From contig CALBDO010000006.1 of NCBI GenBank assembly GCA_937927515.1, forward strand, positions 107,031-171,030: 64,000 nt of DNA, in the 5' to 3' direction. Every line of letters begins with the position of its first letter. The first letter of the stretch is position 1. This DNA comes from Candidatus Kapaibacterium sp. GTDB lineage: Bacteria; Bacteroidota; Ignavibacteria; Kapaibacteriales; UBA2268. Below, one piece after another: positions 52,518 to 62,330 of the stretch. The position numbers were made by a program, and so were the translations under genes. The notes below the pieces were generated by a model that was not told the DNA's origin, searched no databases, and worked only from the letters and a program-made list of their open reading frames with translations.

Positions 52518-54170
52518 ATGAAAAAATTCTTTTGGGTTATCCCTGCTGTCTTAGTTGGAATCTTGGTAGGAATTTACTTCTCGCCAGTATTCTCAACGGA
52601 TAACATTTACCACCAAATAAAAAAGATTGATAAAGTTTTAAACATTGCTGTAAAAAATTATCTCGAAACTGTCGACACTCAGAAATTAGGCGAGGCAGCG
52701 ATAAAAGGGATATTGAGCGAACTGGATGTCCACAGCGTATATATTTCCGCCGAGGAAATGAAGCGAGTGAACGAGGACTTTCAAGGTAGTTTCGAAGGTA
52801 TTGGAATAGAGTTTGATGTTATAAATGATACAATTGTTGTTGTCTCGCCAATTCCAGGTGGACCAAGCGAAGCTCTTGGAATTCGCTCTGGCGATAAGAT
52901 AGTTAAAATAGATGGTCAAAATGCAGTCGGTATGAGTCGGTCCGATGTACCCAAAAAACTTCGAGGACCAAAAGGTACTATTGTAGAAATCGACATCAAA
53001 CGCGACGGTGTAAAAGAGCTTATTCATTACCGAATTAAGAGAGATAAAATACCATTAAACACTGTTGATGCAGCTTTTATCGTCGATGGCACAGATATTG
53101 GTGTAATAGTGGTAAATAGATTTGCTGCTACAACACACGATGAATTTGTAACAGCATTACAAAAGCTCTCGAGCAAAGGAATGAAAAAACTCGTACTCGA
53201 TTTGCGTGGTAATCCCGGTGGCTACCTTAATCAAGCTTTTCTTATGGCAGAAGAGTTTATAAAAAGTGGGGACACAATAGTTTATACAAAAGGAAGAAGC
53301 CCCGAATTCGAGGAGGTATACGTTTCTTCGGGTTCCTCTCCATATGTAAAGCTACCACTGATTGTTTTGATAAATGCTGGTTCTGCATCCGCAAGCGAAA
53401 TAGTCTCTGGTGCCATACAAGACCTCGACCGTGGCTTAATTGTCGGGGAGACGTCTTTTGGTAAAGGACTTGTCCAAAGACAATATGAACTTGGCGATGG
53501 CTCTGCTTTTCGTCTAACTATTGCTAAATACTATACTCCATCTGGTAGATGTATTCAGAGACCTTACAAGGATAGAGATAAATATCGCCATCTTGAAGGT
53601 CGCCTCGAACTTGAAGAAGGTTCCTATATATACAATGCTTATGAAAAAATAATTGCGCAAGTAAAACGAATTAATGATACAATAAAAAATCCCAGCGAGA
53701 GAATATCTATTGATTCTTTGCCTATATATTTCACACGAGCCAAAAGAGTCGTCTTTGGCGGTGGAGGTATTACTCCAGATTATATAATTAAATCTGATAC
53801 CATAACAAAAATGACGGCCTCTATTCGTCGAGAAAATCTCTTCTTTGAATTTATTGATAAAAAACTTATGAAAGAAATTGAAAATATTAAAAAGGCTTAT
53901 CCTAACTTCAAAGATTTCAAAAATAAGTTTCGGGTTTCCGAGCAAGTTTTGAATGATTTTAAATCTTTCGTAGAGAATAAAGGAATAAATGTTACACGCC
54001 AAGATTGGGAAACCGACAGGGATTATATCTCCGCATATTTGAAAGCTCAAATAGCCAGAATCATTTGGACACGTGAAGAATTTTTAGAGATTTTGTTCTC
54101 TGTCGACAATCAATTTAAAAAAGCTCTTGAACTCTTTCCCGAAGCAATCAAAATTGCCAAACTACAATAA
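52518..54170 (+). CDS. C-terminal processing protease (S41, CtpA-type)
   Basis: The 550-residue protease has an N-terminal signal anchor (about 4-22), a helical arm, a PDZ domain (about 90-170; GIGIEFDV, GLRSGDKIVKID-like), and the S41 tail-specific protease core. The catalytic pair is Ser291 in NAGSASASEIVSGA and Lys316 in GETSFGKGLVQ, 25 residues apart as in E. coli Prc. A C-terminal helical extension (about 400-550) is typical of the Bacteroidota form. It cleaves periplasmic proteins at C-termini. A terminator follows at 54188. It stands next to a T9SS cargo gene, but no functional link is implied. Confidence 0.93.
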   Translation: MKKFFWVIPAVLVGILVGIYFSPVFSTDNIYHQIKKIDKVLNIAVKNYLETVDTQKLGEAAIKGILSELDVHSVYISAEEMKRVNEDFQGSFEGIGIEFDVINDTIVVVSPIPGGPSEALGIRSGDKIVKIDGQNAVGMSRSDVPKKLRGPKGTIVEIDIKRDGVKELIHYRIKRDKIPLNTVDAAFIVDGTDIGVIVVNRFAATTHDEFVTALQKLSSKGMKKLVLDLRGNPGGYLNQAFLMAEEFIKSGDTIVYTKGRSPEFEEVYVSSGSSPYVKLPLIVLINAGSASASEIVSGAIQDLDRGLIVGETSFGKGLVQRQYELGDGSAFRLTIAKYYTPSGRCIQRPYKDRDKYRHLEGRLELEEGSYIYNAYEKIIAQVKRINDTIKNPSERISIDSLPIYFTRAKRVVFGGGGITPDYIIKSDTITKMTASIRRENLFFEFIDKKLMKEIENIKKAYPNFKDFKNKFRVSEQVLNDFKSFVENKGINVTRQDWETDRDYISAYLKAQIARIIWTREEFLEILFSVDNQFKKALELFPEAIKIAKLQ

Positions 54171-54187
54171 GTGACCGAAAAAAAACT

Positions 54188-54225
54188 AAAGCCCTACTTT
54201 TAAGTTGGTAGGGCTTGTTTATTTT
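54188..54225. terminator. Intrinsic terminator after the S41 protease gene
   Basis: A 9-bp stem (AAGCCCTAC at 54188-54196, complement at 54207-54215) is followed on the plus strand by GTTTATTTTT. On the minus strand the complement is followed by TTAGTTTTTTTT, so it may also serve the SDR gene that ends at 54342. Confidence 0.7.
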
Positions 54226-54341
54226 TAGCTATGTGAAAACTGTTCCATTTGCTTGATTATTAATCACAAGCTATCTTTCTAGAAGACTTAGTAAATTAAT
54301 TTGACGAATTCCAATTACGACAAAGTGCCGATGCTGAAAAG

Positions 54342-55094
54342 CTATGATTTGTATTTTCCCGCAAGAAAGTCGAAAATACTATTTGGCAGAATTGCAATGA
54401 ATTTTGTCAACATAACCATAGGTAGTGGAAAATAGATTGATTTTTTATTGTTAATAATTCCATTCCAAATGATTTTACTTGCTTTGTCCGGGTCGAGGAG
54501 AAATGGCATTGGAAATTTGTTTTTTGCAGTCATATCTGTTTTAACGAACCCGGGCTTAACAGTTATCACATCAATACCAAGAGGTTTAAACTCAATTCTC
54601 GCAGCCTCGGCAAGTTTGGTTACCGCAGCTTTACTCGAAGAATATGCACTACTGGATGGAAAACCACGGGCGTCGGCAAGTGAACTAATAACGACGATTT
54701 TGCCCCCAGGCTTTTGCATAAGCTTAGGAAGAATTTCAAGTGCGTAGGCAATACCAAAAACGTTGGTTCTGTAAATTTCCTCGAAAGTTTCGGAATATCC
54801 ATCTTGGAAAATCCATTTATTATACGATACACCAGCATTCAATATAGCAATGTCAATACCAGAAAGCAAATTGCTGGCATTTAAAATTGCATCATGAAAC
54901 TCGATTTTATTCCCAACGTCGCAGGAGTAAAAAACTGCAATTGAACCCAGTTCTTGAATTTCTTGCTGCGCCTTTTGTAGTAGTTCAGTGTTTTTCGAAA
55001 TTAAAGCAAATTTAGCTTTTTCATTCTTGGCAATCTCCAAAGCCAATGATTTGCCAATTCCACGCGAAGCTCCCGTAATTAAAATTCTTTTCAT
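54342..55094 (-). CDS. Short-chain dehydrogenase/reductase
   Basis: The 250-residue protein is a classical SDR: GASRGIG (8-14) for NAD(P), Asp59 after the second strand, NAG (87-89), Asn111, Ser138, and the catalytic Tyr151 and Lys155 (YSSSK). It most likely reduces or oxidises a hydroxyl/keto group in lipid or small-molecule metabolism. A C-terminal hydrophobic stretch (about 225-245) suggests membrane association, as in the DltE/SDR group. It lies 7 bases after the aminotransferase stop on the same strand. Substrate unknown. Confidence 0.9.
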   Translation of the reverse strand: MKRILITGASRGIGKSLALEIAKNEKAKFALISKNTELLQKAQQEIQELGSIAVFYSCDVGNKIEFHDAILNASNLLSGIDIAILNAGVSYNKWIFQDGYSETFEEIYRTNVFGIAYALEILPKLMQKPGGKIVVISSLADARGFPSSSAYSSSKAAVTKLAEAARIEFKPLGIDVITVKPGFVKTDMTAKNKFPMPFLLDPDKASKIIWNGIINNKKSIYFPLPMVMLTKFIAILPNSIFDFLAGKYKS

Positions 55095-55101
55095 GCTTAA
55101 C

Positions 55102-56250
55102 CTAAAAATTAAATGATTTCAAATTTTCAATTCCTTTGAGCAAGGTTTCTTTGTTTTTTGCAAAACAAATTCTTAGCATCGATTTACCTTCATCCGATTT
55201 TGCATAAAATGGTGAAGCAGGTATAGTAGCGACTTTATTTTTTATTGTTAGCTCTTTTGCCAATTCTATGTCATTAAAATTTGAATAGGGAATGTCTACT
55301 AAAACAAAATAACTACCGTAAGGTTTATGTGGCTTGAAAATTGAGCTTTGCAACTCGTTCAAAACAAAATCTCTTCTTTCTTGATATTGAGTTTTGAACT
55401 CATGTAGGTAATCGTCCAATTTTGAGAATGCAAATGCCATTGCGTGTTGCCCTGGTGTGTTTACCGCAAAAGTAGTCCACTGATGCACTTTACGAATTGC
55501 GTCCGTAATCTCTGGATTGGCAATTGCCCAGCCTATTTTCCAACCTGTCATACTGAAGGTCTTACCGGTGGAGGAAATCATAATGCTTCTTTTCTTCTCT
55601 TTATCGATGGATAATATCGAGTGATGTTTGATATTATCGTAAGTAAGAAATTCGTATACTTCATCGCTTACGACGAAGAAATTGTACTTCTCGGCAAGTT
55701 CGTAAATGTAAGACAATTCTTCGTATGTAAAAACTTTTCCGGATGGGTTGTTTGGATTGTTGACAATAATTGCTTTAGTTTTAGGAGAGATTAGCTTTGC
55801 TAACTCCTTGAAGTCAAATTCGAAATTTGGCTTGTGAAGTGTGATAAATTTTGGAACGCCACCAGCAAGCAGAATGTCTGATAAGTATGCATCATAAAAT
55901 GGTTCGAAGAGTATGACTTCATCCCCATCGTCCACAACTCCCATAATGGTTGAAAATAGGGCTTCTGTTGCACCAGCGGTTATGGTTATCTCTTTTTCTA
56001 TATCAAAAACTGCACCGTAAATTTTTTCGTATACTTCGGAAATAATCTTGCGTAGTGAATAGATGCCGTGTGGTGGGGCATATTGATTTTTCCCATCTTT
56101 CATTGCCTTGTGAGCGGCTTCAATAATCCAATCTGGTCCACTGAAATCGGGAAATCCTTGTCCAAGATTTATTGCTTTATGCTCGAATGCAAGAATACTC
56201 ATCACTCCAAAGATGGAGTCTTGAATTTTTTGAATTCTTTTCGTTTTCAT
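55102..56250 (-). CDS. PLP-dependent aminotransferase (methionine/kynurenine-aminotransferase-like)
   Basis: The 382-residue fold-type I protein shows INLGQGFPDFSGP (substrate loop), ITAGATEALFS, PFYDAY, NNPNNPSGKVF (164-174), SDEVYE, and the PLP lysine Lys230 in SSTGKTFSMTGWKIG. This pattern is like the YbdL/kynurenine aminotransferase group, which uses methionine, glutamine or aromatic amino acids. With the SDR directly downstream it may form a two-gene unit; what the pair makes is not evident. Confidence 0.9.
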   Translation of the reverse strand: MKTKRIQKIQDSIFGVMSILAFEHKAINLGQGFPDFSGPDWIIEAAHKAMKDGKNQYAPPHGIYSLRKIISEVYEKIYGAVFDIEKEITITAGATEALFSTIMGVVDDGDEVILFEPFYDAYLSDILLAGGVPKFITLHKPNFEFDFKELAKLISPKTKAIIVNNPNNPSGKVFTYEELSYIYELAEKYNFFVVSDEVYEFLTYDNIKHHSILSIDKEKKRSIMISSTGKTFSMTGWKIGWAIANPEITDAIRKVHQWTTFAVNTPGQHAMAFAFSKLDDYLHEFKTQYQERRDFVLNELQSSIFKPHKPYGSYFVLVDIPYSNFNDIELAKELTIKNKVATIPASPFYAKSDEGKSMLRICFAKNKETLLKGIENLKSFNF

Positions 56251-56357
56251 TTCCCTAAAAAAACAAAATTACTTATCAAGAACTATTCTAAAATTGATGA
56301 AAATAAAAAAAAAGTTAATATTTTTGTTTTTGAATGTAATGGTAAATGTATTTAACT

Positions 56358-56846
56358 ATGGTAACGCAGATTTTAGAAACGGGTGTATCTAGGTTGATAG
56401 GCATTTTTAGGGAATCTCTTCTTTCTTTGATTCCTTGTTTGGAAAAGGCTAATATCACTTTGGAGGAGCTACGGGAAAATGATTTATTCGATAACATCGC
56501 TGAAACACTTTTTCAGATAATAGTTTTGTCTAAAATTGAAAATCATATGAAAAATAAATACAATTACATACCCCATATACCCAAATATGGTTTTCTTTAT
56601 AAAGACTATGCCGATACTAGTTTTTTCGAAGTCCTTCCCAAAAATGTTGATTACAGAAGTGGCACTTACGTTTTCGTGATGTTCAGTTCTAAAGAAAAAC
56701 CTTTTGATACAGTGGTTTGTAATTTAACTGATGAAAATGGAAAAGTTCTAAAAAGAAATATCGAAATACCCTATGATATAGTGCAATTCAGATATTGCTT
56801 TTCAGCTCCTGATGGAAATGTTACTTTACCTAAGGGAGATATATGA
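56358..56846 (+). CDS. Protein of unknown function, coupled to a T9SS cargo gene
   Basis: From the ATG at 56358 the product has 162 residues; an earlier ATG at 56346 is also possible. Three sections are seen: a hydrophobic helix pair at the N-terminus (about 1-30), a charged middle, and a C-terminal beta-like part with GTYVFVMFSS and FRYCFSAPDGN. No signal peptide with a clear cleavage site is visible. The gene overlaps the YCF48-like T9SS cargo gene by 4 bases (ATGA), so the two are co-translated; its function is not recognised. Confidence 0.65.
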   Translation: MVTQILETGVSRLIGIFRESLLSLIPCLEKANITLEELRENDLFDNIAETLFQIIVLSKIENHMKNKYNYIPHIPKYGFLYKDYADTSFFEVLPKNVDYRSGTYVFVMFSSKEKPFDTVVCNLTDENGKVLKRNIEIPYDIVQFRYCFSAPDGNVTLPKGDI

Positions 56847-59074
56847 AGAAATCATATTTCTTGTTAATTCTAATTTTTCTATCGCACCTTTTGTTAGCTC
56901 AAAGTAGTAGGTGGCGTTTACTTCTACCAGTGCCCACCTTTGATGTTGCTGTTAATCCTCACAATATTAATTCCATATTCGTTGGAGGTGAGGGAAATCT
57001 TGTCTACCGCTCTTTTGATGCTGGTCAGACTTGGGATACTATTATTATCTTTGCGAAGATGCAGTCTTCGAGGCTTAATAATGTAATCATTCTGCCAAAC
57101 GATACGAATACAGTGCTCGTTGGCGGTTTAAATTTCGGGAACATTGTACGTTCCACTGATTATGGTAATACCTGGCAGGTTGTACTTGCAAAGGAGCACG
57201 CAATCGACCTCAACGGAAAAGCAATGCTTTACAAGCCCGATGAACCAAACATAATCTACGCTGGCGATTTTAAATGGGGGGTGATTTATCGCAGTACTGA
57301 TAATGGTGCAACATGGGATTCATTAACCAAAATCCCAACTGAGATTTGTTCAATTGGTATTCGGGAAGACAGTACTAATATAATTCTTGCTGGAAGTATT
57401 TATGGTCAAATCTTTGTTTCACAAGATACGGGTCATACGTGGGTCCTTTGCGACTCTTTGCGCGTCCCCGATTCACTTCAACAAGACGTCGAAATTACCA
57501 GAATTGAGTTTTCTCAAAGAGACCCACGAGTTGGTTATGCTGTTGTGACTTATTTGTTTGCTTTGAACAAGAACAATGGTGGTTTGCATCGGACAACTGA
57601 TGGGGGATATAACTGGGACATAATCGGTTTTCCAGATACAAGCATCTGGGCTTTAGCCGTTAAATCTCGTGGTGATAAAGACGAGATTTTTATTGGGGGA
57701 TATACCGAGGATTTTTTCACACTCGACACTAATCTTGTCCCCGGTGTTGGTATTGTAAGAATTTCAACCGATGGAGGTGAGAATTGGTTGAATTTTGATG
57801 ACAAAATTGATTGGGTAATATACGACTTGGGCTCCAACTCCGACTTGTTTGCAATTCAGGCGATTGGGGATACAATTTTTTCTGCTGGCGACTATGGCAC
57901 TTTCAGAATATCTACTAATGGTGGCTTTACTTTCAGTTATCAAAACATTGATACCCACGATGACATCCGTGGTTTATACTTCTTCGGTAGAAGGAATGGT
58001 TTTGTGTGTGGGAAAAATGGCACATTACTTCGGACTTCTAATGGTGGCTTTACTTGGAATAGGATTTCAACCCCTACAAAAAGTGATTTGATGGGGATTC
58101 TATTCATCGACACTTTGAAGGGCTTTGTGGTTGGAAACAAAAGTACTTTATTGATAACTACAAATGGTGGAAATGAATGGACAGACCTCGCAATTGATTA
58201 TGCTTGCGATTTCATGGGTATTAAGAGAATTCGAAATCAGCTCGTTATATATGGCTCGAATGGGACTATTTTGGTTTCTAATGATTTTGGTGAAACCTGG
58301 GAAAAGCTTCCAATTGATTTGGACGAAACTATAACTGGGGTTGATATTCTAAATGACAAAGATTTTTTCGTTTGCACTTCGAGTGGAAATCTATATAGAT
58401 TTTCGAATAATCTGCCTATTAAGAAAGTAGTTTCGGATGCTTCTTTGAAATTTAATTCCATAAAATTTATTGGCAACAGTATTGGTTTTATTGTCACAGA
58501 CGGACCATACTTCTATAAGACTGAAGATAATGGCGAGAACTGGACCAAAATTAAAACTATTACACTGCGTGGTATGAATAACATAGCTACGAAAGGCGAT
58601 ACTGTATTTTTCTGTGGGAAATACACTACAATTATACGTAGCACTAATAAGGGAATAGAATGGGGGGTCCGAACTGGTGGCTCTGGTCCGAGAGCTAATG
58701 TGTGGCGTGCTTATTATTACGAAAATCAAGGCAAAGAGCAATTATTTATGGCAACCGAGGCTGGATTATTTGTTCTCGATTATCCACTCGGTTATAGGGA
58801 GACGACGTCAAAACTCCAAACTTTGAAAGTATTTGTTCTTCCCGGAAATTCAATCTTATTCGTTGATTATAAGTTAAATAATTCTACAACTGAAAATCTC
58901 CTGGTGAACATATTTAACTTGTTGGGTACAAGTGTTTTCAAAACTACATTACAGCCATATGGTAGCGTGTTCCAAGATTTCATTTCATTACCAAAACCTT
59001 TGCCAAAGGGTGTTTATTTCATTCAAATAATCGAAGGTAACGAAGTCAAAGTAGAAAAATTTATCGTGGATTAA
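56843..59074 (+). CDS. Secreted YCF48/BNR-type beta-propeller protein with T9SS C-terminal domain
   Basis: The 743-residue protein has a signal peptide (about 1-19, ending LLAQ). Blades of the YCF48/sortilin type occupy about 25-640: phrases such as YRSFDAGQTWD, VRSTDYGNTWQ, YRSTDNGATWD, HRTTDGGYNWD, RISTDGGENWL, LRTSNGGFTWN and YKTEDNGENWT recur. The final 80 residues (VFVLPGNSILFV ... GVYFIQIIEGNE) form a T9SS C-terminal domain, although the start motif is a variant (VLPGN in place of FPNP). The upstream unknown gene overlaps it. It should be a surface or secreted protein that binds ligands. Confidence 0.87.
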   Translation: MKKSYFLLILIFLSHLLLAQSSRWRLLLPVPTFDVAVNPHNINSIFVGGEGNLVYRSFDAGQTWDTIIIFAKMQSSRLNNVIILPNDTNTVLVGGLNFGNIVRSTDYGNTWQVVLAKEHAIDLNGKAMLYKPDEPNIIYAGDFKWGVIYRSTDNGATWDSLTKIPTEICSIGIREDSTNIILAGSIYGQIFVSQDTGHTWVLCDSLRVPDSLQQDVEITRIEFSQRDPRVGYAVVTYLFALNKNNGGLHRTTDGGYNWDIIGFPDTSIWALAVKSRGDKDEIFIGGYTEDFFTLDTNLVPGVGIVRISTDGGENWLNFDDKIDWVIYDLGSNSDLFAIQAIGDTIFSAGDYGTFRISTNGGFTFSYQNIDTHDDIRGLYFFGRRNGFVCGKNGTLLRTSNGGFTWNRISTPTKSDLMGILFIDTLKGFVVGNKSTLLITTNGGNEWTDLAIDYACDFMGIKRIRNQLVIYGSNGTILVSNDFGETWEKLPIDLDETITGVDILNDKDFFVCTSSGNLYRFSNNLPIKKVVSDASLKFNSIKFIGNSIGFIVTDGPYFYKTEDNGENWTKIKTITLRGMNNIATKGDTVFFCGKYTTIIRSTNKGIEWGVRTGGSGPRANVWRAYYYENQGKEQLFMATEAGLFVLDYPLGYRETTSKLQTLKVFVLPGNSILFVDYKLNNSTTENLLVNIFNLLGTSVFKTTLQPYGSVFQDFISLPKPLPKGVYFIQIIEGNEVKVEKFIVD

Positions 59075-59145
59075 AATCCTTTTCATCAGACTCGTAGACA
59101 ATTGCAAATAATTTTGTAATTTATACCTGTAAGTGAGATTAAGTT

Positions 59146-60414
59146 ATGAGGAATCTCTTTATTGTTTTTTTTCTTATAAATTTTGCCTTATGCAAAGGCG
59201 AAGAAGTAGCGCTGATTAAGATAAATTCCGCAATAACTCCTTCCAGTAGCTCTCAAATTGAAAGAGCAATAAAATGGGCAGAGAGTATATCGGCAGAAGC
59301 ATTGATTATTGAATTGAATACGCCCGGTGGATTGCTCGAGTCGACAAGAGAAATTGTCCAGAATATTATGAATTCCAAGGTTCCTATAATTGTCTATGTA
59401 GCTCCAAGCGGTTCGAGAGCTGGTTCGGCTGGCGTATTTATTACACTTTCTGCCCACATTGCCGCAATGGCACCGGGAACCAATATTGGTGCTGCCCATC
59501 CAGTTGGCTTGGACAAAAGTAGCGATACCAGCGTTATTTCCGAAAAGGTGGTCAATGATGCTGCAGCATTTATTCGCTCTATTGCTCAACAAAGAAATCG
59601 TAATGTCGAATGGGCAGAACGTGCTGTAAGAGAAAGTATTTCCTCGACAGAGAAAGAGGCTCTTGAGCAACAAGTCATAGATTTGGTAGTCGCTTCGGTT
59701 GATTCTCTGTTGATTTTGATTGATGGTTGGGAAGTCACTACACCATTAGGAAAAAAGGTTTTAATAACAAAAGACTCTAAAGTTGTTAATTATGAACTCA
59801 CTTTCAGAGATAGATTCCTGGATTTTATTACAAATCCAAATGTAGCATACATTTTGCTATTGATTGGAATTTATGGTATATTTTTTGAACTTTATAGTCC
59901 TGGAAGTATTTTCCCGGGCGTTGTTGGTGCTTTATCGCTTGTCTTGGCTGCCTATTCGTTACAAATGTTGCCAATTAATTATGCTGGTTTAGCCTTAATT
60001 CTGTTAGGTATTGTTTTGTTCTTACTTGAAATTAAAATTGCGAGCTATGGCTTACTTACAATTGGGGGACTTGTCTCCCTTTTCATTGGCTCTTTAATGT
60101 TAATTGATGCTCCAGGTGAGTTTATGAAAATTTCACTTAGTTTGATTATTTCTGCAGTTGTGATTTCTTTCCTTTTCTTCACTTTTGTCATAACATTAGG
60201 AATAAAGGCACAGTTTAGAAAGAAGGAGACAGGCTTTGAAGGGCTTTTGGGAGCCGAGGGAAGGGCGTTAGAAACAATACCGGCAAACGGAAAAGGTAGA
60301 ATTTTGGTAAAAGGGGAAATTTGGTCTGCAACTTCCGATAAAGATATCCCAAAAGACTCTATTGTGACGGTAGTGAAAGCAAATTCATTTACATTATTTG
60401 TTCAACCAAAATAG
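59146..60414 (+). CDS. NfeD-family membrane serine protease (ClpP-like N-terminal domain)
   Basis: The 422-residue protein has a signal sequence, a ClpP-class protease domain (about 20-220; [17 protein letters not shown] with candidate nucleophile Ser94, [13 protein letters not shown]), four to five membrane helices (about 230-355) and a C-terminal OB-fold NfeD domain (about 365-420). Homologues such as Pyrococcus PH1510 cleave the C-terminus of the partner stomatin. That partner is the next gene, so the NfeD-slipin pair is intact. The catalytic Lys could not be placed with certainty. They act in membrane-protein quality control. Confidence 0.93.
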   Translation: MRNLFIVFFLINFALCKGEEVALIKINSAITPSSSSQIERAIKWAESISAEALIIELNTPGGLLESTREIVQNIMNSKVPIIVYVAPSGSRAGSAGVFITLSAHIAAMAPGTNIGAAHPVGLDKSSDTSVISEKVVNDAAAFIRSIAQQRNRNVEWAERAVRESISSTEKEALEQQVIDLVVASVDSLLILIDGWEVTTPLGKKVLITKDSKVVNYELTFRDRFLDFITNPNVAYILLLIGIYGIFFELYSPGSIFPGVVGALSLVLAAYSLQMLPINYAGLALILLGIVLFLLEIKIASYGLLTIGGLVSLFIGSLMLIDAPGEFMKISLSLIISAVVISFLFFTFVITLGIKAQFRKKETGFEGLLGAEGRALETIPANGKGRILVKGEIWSATSDKDIPKDSIVTVVKANSFTLFVQPK

Positions 60415-60424
60415 GGGGTTTACT

Positions 60425-61180
60425 ATGCCATTTTTTTTAGTTCTAATATTGTTTGGAATTTTTATACTTCTATCATCTATTAAAGTGTTGAATGAATACG
60501 AGCGTGCTGTTGTTTTTCGTCTTGGAAGGTATATTGCTACAAAAGGACCTGGGATAATTATCTTGATTCCTTTCATTGATAAAATGGCTCGGGTAAGTTT
60601 GAGAACAGTGACATTGGATGTACCTCCCCAAGATGTTATCACAAAAGATAATGTTTCGATAAAAGTATCAGCTGTTGTGTATTTTCGTGTAATTGATGCT
60701 GGTAGAGCTATCATCGAGGTCGAAAATTATCTTTTTGCAACAAGTCAAATAGCCCAGACAACTTTGAGAAGCATCCTTGGGCAGTCGGATTTAGACGAGA
60801 TTCTCGCCGAACGTGAATCGTTGAACAAAAGATTGCAGTCAATAATTGATGACCACACTGAACCGTGGGGGATTAAAGTTTCCGCAGTGGAAATCAAGCA
60901 GGTTGATTTACCAATTGAAATGCAAAGAGCAATGGCTAAACAAGCCGAAGCTGAAAGAGAACGGCGCTCTAAAATCATAAATGCAGACGGGGAATTCCAA
61001 GCTGCTCAGAAATTGAAAGAGGCTGCACAAATGATTCAAGACTACCCTGTCGCTCTGCAACTTCGCTATTTGCAAACTCTGTCCGATATTGCAACCGAGA
61101 AAAACTCCACGACAATTTTCCCAATTCCAATTGATTTGATTTCACCCTTCTTGAAAGGCAATAAATCAAATAGCGTGTAA
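60425..61180 (+). CDS. Slipin/stomatin-like SPFH-domain protein
   Basis: The start at ATG 60425 follows GGGGG at good distance; an earlier in-frame ATG at 60398 would overlap nfeD. The 251-residue protein has a membrane segment (about 3-20), the SPFH domain (about 22-180: [38 protein letters not shown]) and a helical coil (about 165-230: [28 protein letters not shown]), followed by a hydrophobic C-terminal tail (FPIPIDLI) of the kind cut by NfeD proteases. Stomatins make membrane rings or scaffolds. Together with NfeD they form a known two-gene unit. Confidence 0.93.
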   Translation: MPFFLVLILFGIFILLSSIKVLNEYERAVVFRLGRYIATKGPGIIILIPFIDKMARVSLRTVTLDVPPQDVITKDNVSIKVSAVVYFRVIDAGRAIIEVENYLFATSQIAQTTLRSILGQSDLDEILAERESLNKRLQSIIDDHTEPWGIKVSAVEIKQVDLPIEMQRAMAKQAEAERERRSKIINADGEFQAAQKLKEAAQMIQDYPVALQLRYLQTLSDIATEKNSTTIFPIPIDLISPFLKGNKSNSV

Positions 61181-61192
61181 AAAATTATTCTT

Positions 61193-62323
61193 TTATCGGA
61201 TTTTGAATGTAGTCATTGTAATAATTGCGAGCATAACTGCTGCGATAAAGAAACGTGTTACTATTTTAGACTCGTGAATGTTTTTTCTCTCGAAATGGTG
61301 GTGCAGGGGTGCCATAAGAAAAAGCCTTCTCCCTGCGCCATACTTTCTCTTTGTATACTTAAAATAAAGAACTTGTAGGATAACCGAGAGAGTTTCTGCA
61401 AAAAAAATGCCTCCAACAATTGGTAGGAGCAACTCTTTTTTGATTAAAATTGTAAGTACGCCGAGGGCAGTGCCTAATGCAAGTGAACCTGTGTCTCCCA
61501 TAAAGATTTGTGCTGGATAAGAATTGAACCAAAGAAAGCCCAAAGAAGCTCCAATTAACGAAGCACAAAAAATTGTAAGTTCGCCAGAACCACTTAGATA
61601 TATAATGTTCAAGTAGTCAGAATAAATTACATTACCTGTGACATAAGTGATAATGGACAGAGCCAAGAAGGCAATTCCAACTGTACCAATGGCAAGACCA
61701 TCCAGACCATCGGTAAGATTGACAGCATTTGATGTAGCAGTAATGATGAATATAACAACGGGAATATAAAAGTAAGAGAAATCAAAATTGAAATTCTTCG
61801 CAAAAGGTACAGTAGTTAAAGTCTTAAACTTTTCGAAGTTATCCGAAAAAACTTGCGGAGCAAAAAATATCACGCTACCAACAGCAATACCCAATATTAC
61901 TTGGCCAAGAAGCTTCCATCTTGCAATTAGTCCTTTGGGTTTTTTCTTTACTACTTTGAGGTAATCGTCCAAGAATCCCACAATCCCCATCCAAAGCGTC
62001 GAGAAAAAAATAACAAGCACGTATGCGTTTTTGACATCTCCCCAAAGTAGGGTGGGCACCAAAATAGAACATAGCACTATTATACCTCCCATTGTAGGAG
62101 TGCCACTTTTTTTGGAATGATTCCCAACTTCTATAAGTTCAGGTTTGTTCTGTTCATTAATTTGTTTATTTTTTAAGTACTTAATTACTTTAGGACCAAT
62201 TATGAAGCTAATCAGCAAGGAAGTAATTGCGGCAGCAGCAGAGCGAAATGTAATATACTGAAATACCCCAAAGCCTGGAGGATTGTACAAATTGTTTATC
62301 CAAAGCGCCAAATAATATAGCAT
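61193..62323 (-). CDS. mraY: Phospho-N-acetylmuramoyl-pentapeptide-transferase
   Basis: MraY moves phospho-MurNAc-pentapeptide onto undecaprenyl phosphate to make lipid I. The 376-residue protein has about ten helices and the family motifs: GTPTMGG, FLDDYLK, TSNAVNLTDGLDGLAIG, FMGDTGSLALG, and APLHHHFE with the HHH active-site loop. The first residues form an extra helix as usual. The gene lies 7 bases after murF, and its own mRNA ends convergent to slipin. Only two genes of the classic dcw cluster are here; downstream dcw genes are absent. Confidence 0.97.
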   Translation of the reverse strand: MLYYLALWINNLYNPPGFGVFQYITFRSAAAAITSLLISFIIGPKVIKYLKNKQINEQNKPELIEVGNHSKKSGTPTMGGIIVLCSILVPTLLWGDVKNAYVLVIFFSTLWMGIVGFLDDYLKVVKKKPKGLIARWKLLGQVILGIAVGSVIFFAPQVFSDNFEKFKTLTTVPFAKNFNFDFSYFYIPVVIFIITATSNAVNLTDGLDGLAIGTVGIAFLALSIITYVTGNVIYSDYLNIIYLSGSGELTIFCASLIGASLGFLWFNSYPAQIFMGDTGSLALGTALGVLTILIKKELLLPIVGGIFFAETLSVILQVLYFKYTKRKYGAGRRLFLMAPLHHHFERKNIHESKIVTRFFIAAVMLAIITMTTFKIR

Positions 62324-62330
62324 TTCTCCC

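Noticed and set aside
53514..54050. Open frame of 178 residues on the minus strand within the S41 protease gene
   Set aside because: It lies fully antisense to a well-supported protease gene, has a poor composition for a protein and no ribosome site; it is a shadow of the codon pattern on the other strand.
57000..58700. Repeated DNA in the YCF48-like gene (for example near 57915 and 58039)
   Set aside because: These are the coding repeats of beta-propeller blades and not a mobile or CRISPR repeat.
59188..59673. 161-residue Cys-rich frame antisense to nfeD
   Set aside because: It covers the conserved protease domain on the opposite strand and has no family features.
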